Shown piece by piece: positions 5,814 through 9,582 of a stretch of 9,582 nucleotides of DNA (the first letter of the stretch is position 1; every line of letters starts with the position of its first letter). The notes beneath the pieces were generated by a model. The model was not told where the DNA came from and searched no databases. It saw only the letters and a program-made list of their open reading frames with translations. The stretch spans positions 1 through 9,582 of the forward strand of contig CABVEH010000031.1 in NCBI GenBank assembly GCA_902497215.1. The letters are read 5' to 3'. Origin of the DNA: an uncultured Eggerthellaceae bacterium. Lineage in GTDB: Bacteria > Actinomycetota > Coriobacteriia > Coriobacteriales > Eggerthellaceae. The position numbers were made by a program, and so were the translations under genes.

Positions 5814-5890
5814 CAGGGGACGGGAAGCGGGGCGCCCCGCAAGCTTGCGAGGCTGCAATGCGGCTCTCGCGAAGGTTCTGCGGAACATTA

Positions 5891-6000
5891 GCGTTTTGAA
5901 CAGGGGACGTGTTTTTCGTTCAATCACGAAATGTGCGCGCCAACAGAGTTGCCTCTTCGAAACGTGATTGAACGAAAAACACGTCCCCTGTTCAAAACGC
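5891..6000. repeat. Inverted repeat C, perfect 38-bp arms
   Basis: Arms 5891-5928 and 5963-6000 are exactly complementary around a 34-nt loop. The embedded unit is closed by TTGAAC/GTTCAA (5968-5973 with 5990-5995), a different stem from the other copies, but it keeps the ACGTCCCCT core. It lies 77 bp after the flavodoxin/DUF4405 operon and may act as a 3' boundary, although no U-tract follows. Confidence 0.92.
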
Positions 6001-6002
6001 CA

Positions 6003-6031
6003 TGTGTCAAAAGCGAACGTCCCCTGTCACG
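6003..6031 (+). repeat. Repeat unit with CGTCCCC core (C2)
   Basis: The unit begins TGTGTC, contains the same AAAAGCGAACGTCCCC interior as 2120-2135, and ends GTCACG. Its terminal stem is imperfect here. The reverse-complement partner may be the fragment TGACAGGGGACG at 5811-5822, on the far side of inverted repeat C, echoing the nested arrangement at repeat A. Confidence 0.75.
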
Positions 6032-6210
6032 CCCTCAAGGTAACGGCGCAAAAACGCTAACGCGTCCATAGCTTCACCGTTGCATGACGCGCCGCGCACG
6101 GCTTGGCGAAGGTCCTATGCTTCCTTGTAGCCGGCATCGGGGAGCAACCCGACGCCCAACTAGCAACGAACGGCTTGCGAACGCCGTTTGCGGAGGGAAA
6201 GGAAGCCGCC

Positions 6211-6537
6211 ATGACGTACCATCATCTTATGGAGAAGCTGATCAAGCAGCAGGACGACATCATGTCCGAGATCGACAAGCTGAGGGACGAAGGAAAGCTG
6301 CCCGAGGAGCTAGACAAGGCCGCGGCCGGCGTGCTTGTATGGACGGCCGAAGCCGACAAGGACCTAGGCCCCGGCGAAATTCCGCAGGACATCCCCGACA
6401 CCGATCCGCTGAGCATGTTCTCGAACGTGCTGTTCGACTACCAGGACCTGTTCGAAGGGCGCCTTCGCGATCATCTGGCGCTCTACCGCGAGTACGCGGA
6501 AGGCATCTTCCAGATGGCGCACCCGGAAGCCAAGTAG
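6211..6537 (+). CDS. Small acidic protein of unknown function
   Basis: I do not recognise this 108-residue protein. It opens with an amphipathic helix rich in charged residues (MEKLIKQQDDIMSEIDKLRDEGKLPEELDK, about 7-36), then a hydrophobic turn AAAGVLVWTAEAD, a Pro/Asp-rich loop GPGEIPQDIPDTDP, and a helical C-terminal half with aromatic residues (MFSNVLFDYQDLFEG...LALYREYAEGIF). There is no signal peptide, membrane segment or cysteine, so it should be a soluble cytoplasmic protein. The start at 6211 is supported by AAAGGA seven bases upstream; the frame extends upstream to 6103 without support. It is a single-gene unit closed by an intrinsic terminator 24 bp downstream. Codon use matches its neighbours and the strong ribosome site suggests a real, well-translated gene. 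Confidence 0.75.
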   Translation: MTYHHLMEKLIKQQDDIMSEIDKLRDEGKLPEELDKAAAGVLVWTAEADKDLGPGEIPQDIPDTDPLSMFSNVLFDYQDLFEGRLRDHLALYREYAEGIFQMAHPEAK

Positions 6538-6561
6538 CCTGAAGCGCGACAGAAAGCCTCG

Positions 6562-6595
6562 AAGGGGCCGGCCATCCAGGTCGGCTCCTTTTTTT
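6562..6595 (+). terminator. Intrinsic (Rho-independent) terminator
   Basis: A 12-bp stem (AAGGGGCCGGCC at 6562-6573 with GGTCGGCTCCTT at 6579-6590, two G-U wobbles) closes a 5-nt loop and runs straight into seven T residues (6589-6595). It ends the transcript of the small unknown gene and separates it from the sigma-factor operon. Confidence 0.92.
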
Positions 6596-6631
6596 GGAAA
6601 CGTTGCAAGGATTCGTCGGCCTGAATCGTGT

Positions 6632-6637
6632 TATAAG
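6632..6637 (+). promoter_or_regulatory. Possible -10 element for the sigma-factor operon
   Basis: TATAAG lies 55 bp upstream of the TTG start in an otherwise GC-rich gap between the terminator and the sigma gene. The nearest TTG-type -35 (TTGCAA, 6603) is 23 bp away, too far for a standard promoter, so only the -10-like hexamer is noted. Confidence 0.3.
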
Positions 6638-6691
6638 CAGAGGGAAGGAAAGCGGCACTAAGGCCACCGAGTCTGACGGCAGGGCAGGGGA

Positions 6692-7183
6692 TTGCGCGCA
6701 AACGACGACATCGAGAACGCGATAGAAGGCTTCGGGCCGACGGTCTGGCGCGTGTGCGCCAACTTCTTCGCGAACGAACAGGACGCGCAGGACGCCTTCC
6801 AGGAAACGTTCCTGAAGTATGCGCTTGCCGACTCGGTGCAGTTCGACGGCGACGAGCACCGCAAGGCGTGGCTTATAAAGGTGTCTTCCAACGTCTGCCG
6901 GGACATGCTGCGTGCGGCGCATCGAAGCGACGTGCCCCTGGGCGACGAAGCCGAGGGCGTTGCGTGCGTCCCGTCGGGCGACGAAAGCCGTCCGGATTCG
7001 CGCCGCCTCGAAATTATCGAGGCGTTCCGATCGCTTGACGACCCTCCCAGGATGCCGTTGTACCTTTCGCTCTACGAAGGCTACACGGCGCCCGAGATAG
7101 CAGAGATGATGGACGCTCCGGTGAACACGGTCTATTCGTGGATCTCCAGGGGCAGAAAGATGCTCAAGGAGGCCTTGTCGTGA
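6692..7183 (+). CDS. ECF-type RNA polymerase sigma factor
   Basis: The 163-residue protein is a group IV (ECF) sigma-70 factor, which directs RNA polymerase to a small regulon. Region 2 spans about residues 8-75: VWRVCANFFANEQDAQDAFQ and ETFLKYA, then HRKAWLIKVSSNVCRDMLR, which corresponds to the -10 recognition helix. After an acidic linker, region 4 (about 110-163) has LYLSLYEGYTAPEIAEMM followed by VNTVYSWISRGRKMLKEAL, the -35-binding helix-turn-helix. There is no C-terminal extension. The start is TTG at 6692: an in-frame stop at 6674 excludes a longer form, and AGGG at 6681-6684 is a weak ribosome site. The stop codon overlaps the GTG start of the anti-sigma gene (GTGA), so the pair is translationally coupled. 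Target promoters are unknown; positive autoregulation is common in such pairs. Confidence 0.93.
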   Translation: MRANDDIENAIEGFGPTVWRVCANFFANEQDAQDAFQETFLKYALADSVQFDGDEHRKAWLIKVSSNVCRDMLRAAHRSDVPLGDEAEGVACVPSGDESRPDSRRLEIIEAFRSLDDPPRMPLYLSLYEGYTAPEIAEMMDAPVNTVYSWISRGRKMLKEALS

Positions 7184-8286
7184 ACGATCGCGAACTGGAA
7201 AGGGAAGTCAGGGAAGCCTTCGACGGCGTGGAACTTCCCAAAGACGTCAAGAAGCAGGCTCTGGAATACGTGTTGGCGCAGGCGCATGCGCAAACGCAGC
7301 CGCAGCCCGACGTGCAGGTGCAGGCTGGCACGCAGGCGCAGACGTCCGCATCCGTGCAGCCGCAGGTTGCCCAATGCGACCCCATGGAATTCGCAGCCGC
7401 AATGGCTCCGGCCAGCCGAAGGAAGCGCGGACGCTGGAAGGTCGTCGGGGCGGCAAGCGGCGCTGTCGCGGCGTGTCTTGTCCTTGCGCTCGCCGTGTTC
7501 GGAGTCACGCAGCTTCCCAACCTTGCGCCTCAGCCTTCCGAAAGCGAGCCGCCTGCGGCCGAGACGACCGCAGTCGAATCCGCCGCACCTGAAGCGTCCG
7601 CAACGCTTCCCGACCTCGAGACCACGGCGTTCGTCGACATAGACATCAACCCTTCCGTGCAGCTGAGGCTGAACAGCTCCGACTGCGTCGTTGGCGCGGA
7701 AGGCATCAACGACGACGGAGCCAGCCTGCTTTCGTCGGTTCCGGTGGACGGGCTTCCCTACGGGCAGGCGCTGCGCGCGTTGACGAGCAGCGAGGCGCTT
7801 GCGCCATACGTCGACGGCGACCCCTTCATAGCGCTGAGCGTGTCCTCCGAGAACCAGGACCAGGAACGCGCCTTGACGAACGTCAGCGAAACCTATCTTG
7901 CAAGCTGCCCCTACAGAGGGTCGTGCAACGGCTTCAGCCAGCAGTTCTACGACGAGGCGCACAGCCACGGCATGGGCTGCGGGCGTTACGCGGCGGCCAT
8001 AAGGCTTTCCGAGCTCGATCCGAGCATTTCCGTCGACGACTGTTCCGGCATGACCATGCGCGAGCTGCACGACCGCATCGCCCATTGCGAGTCGGCCGCC
8101 GGGCAAGATGCGGGTTCTGCCGACGATTCGGCATCCGGGCAGGGCAATGGAAGCGGATCAGGAAACGGCACGGGACAGAACGGCGGATCGGGAAGCGGAC
8201 AGGGCACGGCTCCGGGACAGGGCTACGGGCAAGGCCAGGGATACGGGCACCACGGAAACCACGGGGCGCACCACGGCTGGGACTAG
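7180..8286 (+). CDS. RsgI-like transmembrane anti-sigma factor
   Basis: This 368-residue protein starts at GTG 7180 inside the sigma-factor stop codon. Residues 1-35 (EREVREAFDGVELPKDVKKQ) resemble the cytoplasmic sigma-binding segment of ECF anti-sigma proteins, followed by a Gln/Ala-rich low-complexity stretch (33-65). After basic RRKRGRWK there is one membrane helix (about 88-108), so the rest should be outside. A Pro/Glu/Ala linker leads to FVDIDINPSVQLRLNSSDCV and VGAEGINDDG (151-180), the hallmark of the RsgI middle domain. In clostridial RsgI the N-P bond of DINPS is reported to cleave itself to permit signalling; the equivalent here is N157-P158. Six extracytoplasmic cysteines (169, 243, 249, 267, 288, 303) and a Gly/Ser/Gln-rich, His-rich tail (about 305-368, ending HHGNHGAHHGWD) suggest redox or metal sensing. 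The signal is unknown. Confidence 0.85.
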   Translation: MNDRELEREVREAFDGVELPKDVKKQALEYVLAQAHAQTQPQPDVQVQAGTQAQTSASVQPQVAQCDPMEFAAAMAPASRRKRGRWKVVGAASGAVAACLVLALAVFGVTQLPNLAPQPSESEPPAAETTAVESAAPEASATLPDLETTAFVDIDINPSVQLRLNSSDCVVGAEGINDDGASLLSSVPVDGLPYGQALRALTSSEALAPYVDGDPFIALSVSSENQDQERALTNVSETYLASCPYRGSCNGFSQQFYDEAHSHGMGCGRYAAAIRLSELDPSISVDDCSGMTMRELHDRIAHCESAAGQDAGSADDSASGQGNGSGSGNGTGQNGGSGSGQGTAPGQGYGQGQGYGHHGNHGAHHGWD

Positions 8287-8299
8287 GCCTCGGCATCCG

Positions 8300-8332
8300 A
8301 GTGTGCCATTTGATGTGTTCTAATGGCACACT
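8300..8332. repeat. Inverted repeat D, 11-bp arms
   Basis: AGTGTGCCATT (8300-8310) pairs perfectly with AATGGCACACT (8322-8332) around an 11-nt loop, 14 bp after the anti-sigma stop codon. AATGGCAC occurs again at 8333-8340, running into the family repeat unit. The pairing could terminate the sigma operon, but no U-tract follows. Confidence 0.75.
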
Positions 8333-8335
8333 AAT

Positions 8336-8366
8336 GGCACAAAAGCATACGTCCCCCGACACACGG
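8336..8366 (+). repeat. Repeat unit with CGTCCCC core (D2)
   Basis: GGCACAAAAGCATACGTCCC followed by CCGACACACGG is a diverged copy of the family unit seen at 2114, 2790 and 6003, in the same orientation. Its terminal stem is degraded. It ends one base before the rarD stop codon. Confidence 0.65.
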
Positions 8367-8367
8367 C

Positions 8368-9387
8368 CTATACGTCGTCTCCGACCACTTCCGCCGCTTC
8401 TTCCTGCTCGATGGGCGTCAATTGCGCCGGGTTCCTCGAGGCCTTCATGGACGCGCGTACGGCGTCTATGCCTACCAGCGCCAGCCCGGTCCAGATGCAT
8501 CCGAAGCACACGGCATGCGCCATGGTGAAGGGCTCGCCGTTCACGAACACGCCGATCAGTAGGGCTATCGTGGGGCTCAGGTACTGTATGAACCCTAGCA
8601 GCGTCAGCGGGATGGAGTTCGCGGCCGTGGCGAACAGGATCAGCGGGATGGCGGTTATCGCGCCGCCGCCCACCAGAAGTGCCGTCGTTGTCCATCCCGA
8701 TACGCTGTACGTGTCGCCCAGGAAGGCATGCTGGCCGGTGGCGAACGCGAACGCCACAGCGAACACCACGGCGAAGGGCAGCATGACCGTGCTTTCCACC
8801 GCGATGGCTTCGACCGCAGGGTAGCCGCCCTTCTTCTTGATGGCGCCGTAGACCCCGAACGTCAGCGCCAACAAGATGGCCATCCACGGCACCTCTCCGT
8901 ATGCTGCCACGAAGAACGAGATGCCTACGACGCACAGCGCGACGGCGGCCCACTGCAGCGGAGACAGCCTTTCCTTGAAGACGATCAGCCCCAGCACGAT
9001 GGACACCAGCGGGTTGCAGTAGTAGCCGATGGACGTCTCGACTATGCGGTCCATGTCCACGGCGAATATGTAGATGCTCCAGTTGGCGGCGATCAGCGCC
9101 GCGGCCGGCACGAGGTACTTCAGGGCACGCTTGTCCTTCAGAAGACCTATGAAGTCCCAGCGGCCTATGAAGCAGACGACTGCCGTGAACGCGAAGCACC
9201 AGATCATGCGCTGGGCGATCACCTCGAAGGAGTCGACGCCGCCGATCAGCTTCCAGTACAGGGGGAACGTTCCCCACATGCAATAGCAGCCGAACGCGGC
9301 GACGATCCCCCGCTGCGTGCGTTTCTTCAAGGCTGCTGCATCGATTTCCATGCCTTCGATGTTATTCCAAAGCGTTCGGCGTGTCAT
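8368..9387 (-). CDS. rarD: RarD/EamA-family inner-membrane transporter
   Basis: The 339-residue protein is a ten-helix drug/metabolite-transporter (EamA) protein of the RarD type. Diagnostic segments are CMWGTFPLYWKLI near the N-terminus, QRMIWCF, AANWSIYIFAVDMDRIVETS followed by IGYYCNPLVSIVLG, ERLSPLQW, ALTFGVYGAIKKKG and the late LLGFIQYLSPTIALLIG. These match RarD signatures such as NWLLFIWAV and LGYFINPLVNIVLG almost position by position. The substrate of RarD proteins is not firmly established. The C-terminal 20 residues are acidic. Two starts are possible: 9387 (used here, with a weak AGG before it) or ATG 9351, which would leave 14 residues before the first helix and fits homologue length better. 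It converges on the sigma operon and diverges from the dehydrogenase gene. Confidence 0.9.
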   Translation of the reverse strand: MTRRTLWNNIEGMEIDAAALKKRTQRGIVAAFGCYCMWGTFPLYWKLIGGVDSFEVIAQRMIWCFAFTAVVCFIGRWDFIGLLKDKRALKYLVPAAALIAANWSIYIFAVDMDRIVETSIGYYCNPLVSIVLGLIVFKERLSPLQWAAVALCVVGISFFVAAYGEVPWMAILLALTFGVYGAIKKKGGYPAVEAIAVESTVMLPFAVVFAVAFAFATGQHAFLGDTYSVSGWTTTALLVGGGAITAIPLILFATAANSIPLTLLGFIQYLSPTIALLIGVFVNGEPFTMAHAVCFGCIWTGLALVGIDAVRASMKASRNPAQLTPIEQEEAAEVVGDDV

Positions 9388-9395
9388 CCGGCCTG

Positions 9396-9445
9396 GTTAC
9401 GGCGTTGTTACGGCTTGACCGGCACCGGCGCGGCATTGCTAAACT
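9396..9445 (+). promoter_or_regulatory. Candidate promoter and tandem operator before the dehydrogenase gene
   Basis: TTGACC (9415-9420) and TAAACT (9440-9445) could form a plus-strand promoter with a long 19-bp spacer. Directly upstream are two direct copies of GTTACGGC (9396-9403 and 9407-9414) with an 11-bp period, about one helical turn, as expected for an activator binding one DNA face. The start codon follows 63 bp after the -10. Without a regulator gene in view this is a sequence-only suggestion. Confidence 0.4.
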
Positions 9446-9508
9446 GGACGGGACCAGATCGAGGGGCATGCGGCTTCGAGGCGCATGCTTGACGAAAGGA
9501 AGGCATCA

Positions 9509-9582
9509 ATGGGAATCGTCGAAGGCAAGGTGGCCATAGTCACGGGCGGCACGCGCGGAATCGGATACACCATAGTCAGGGA
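9509..9582 (+). CDS. Short-chain dehydrogenase/reductase (5' end only)
   Basis: Only the first 24 codons are in the window: MGIVEGKVAIVTGGTRGIGY and four more residues. The TGGTRGIG stretch (12-19) is the glycine-rich NAD(P)-binding motif TGxxxGxG of classical short-chain dehydrogenases, at its usual distance from the N-terminus. GAAAGGAAGG lies a few bases upstream, so the start is secure. The substrate cannot be judged from the fragment; FabG-like ketoreductases and hydroxysteroid dehydrogenases share this opening. Confidence 0.9.
   Translation, partial: MGIVEGKVAIVTGGTRGIGYTIVR

Larger units (their letters stand above)
5814..6210. other. Non-coding stretch between DUF4405 gene and small ORF
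   Basis: No credible gene was found in these 397 bases. In order they hold: a partial repeat motif TGACAGGGGACG (5811-5822) that overlaps the preceding stop codon; a 14-bp perfect palindrome GCGGGGCGCCCCGC (5827-5840) overlapping the palindrome GCAAGCTTGC (5839-5848); inverted repeat C; a solo repeat unit; and an untranslated leader (6034-6210). The leader has a small hairpin, AACGGC/GCCGTT (6169-6174 with 6183-6188), just upstream of the next gene's ribosome site. I could not identify a convincing promoter for the following gene. Confidence 0.6.

Noticed and set aside
7132..8106. Minus-strand open frame (324 codons) antisense to the anti-sigma gene
   Set aside because: No family features; the plus-strand frame has the RsgI motif, a membrane helix and GTGA coupling to the sigma factor.
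2009..8366. CRISPR array made of the 28-30 nt repeat units
   Set aside because: Units are scattered across 6 kb as palindromic elements at gene borders, with no regular spacers and no cas genes.
7934..9283. Long minus-strand open frame (449 codons) across rarD and the anti-sigma gene
   Set aside because: It overlaps rarD in another frame and crosses the repeat D intergenic region. The product is Arg/His-rich and low in complexity, while RarD explains the strand.

Overview
The window reads as chromosomal DNA from a high-GC anaerobic actinobacterium, most likely class Coriobacteriia (Eggerthellaceae-like). This is an inference from GC-rich codon use, strong AAAGGA ribosome sites, Tat-type lipoproteins carrying redox domains, and many hairpin-forming GGGGACG/CGTCCCC intergenic repeats. 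No rRNA, tRNA, CRISPR array or transposase gene was found.

Layout. (1) 1-1988: a LysR regulator (minus strand, cut by the window edge) is divergent from a two-gene unit encoding an aldo/keto reductase and a carboxymuconolactone-decarboxylase-family protein. Their shared 147-bp intergenic region carries ATGCATA/TATGCAT half-sites. (2) 1989-2155: a convergent junction filled by a 38-bp-arm inverted repeat. (3) 2156-5813: a MerR regulator (minus strand) is divergent from a tight three-gene operon. The operon encodes a Tat/lipobox flavodoxin, a Tat/lipobox protein fusing an FGE/SUMF1-like domain to a second flavodoxin, and a DUF4405-like membrane protein with two His pairs. A MerR-type promoter with a 19-bp spacer and an internal near-palindrome faces the operon. 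A 36-bp-arm hairpin repeat sits between promoter and first gene. (4) 5814-6210: a non-coding stretch with another 38-bp-arm inverted repeat and a solo repeat unit. (5) 6211-6537: a small unknown acidic protein followed by a clear intrinsic terminator. (6) 6692-8286: an ECF-type sigma factor translationally coupled to a membrane RsgI-like anti-sigma factor. (7) 8287-9387: a repeat locus and a minus-strand RarD/EamA transporter. (8) 9509-end: the first 24 codons of a short-chain dehydrogenase.

The most interesting unit is the MerR-flavodoxin-(FGE-flavodoxin)-DUF4405 cluster. The sequence supports two flavodoxin domains predicted to lie outside the cytoplasm as membrane-anchored lipoproteins, plus a membrane protein that could be a di-heme b-type cytochrome. 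A plausible model is a stress-inducible route moving electrons across the membrane to FMN carriers on the outer face. That role is inference. The second notable theme is the repeat family. Units of 28-30 nt share a constant AAAG...CGTCCCC interior, while their terminal stems change in a compensatory way (TGTGTC/GACACA, TTGAAC/GTTCAA, TGTGAC/GTCACA). This argues for selection on the folded form.
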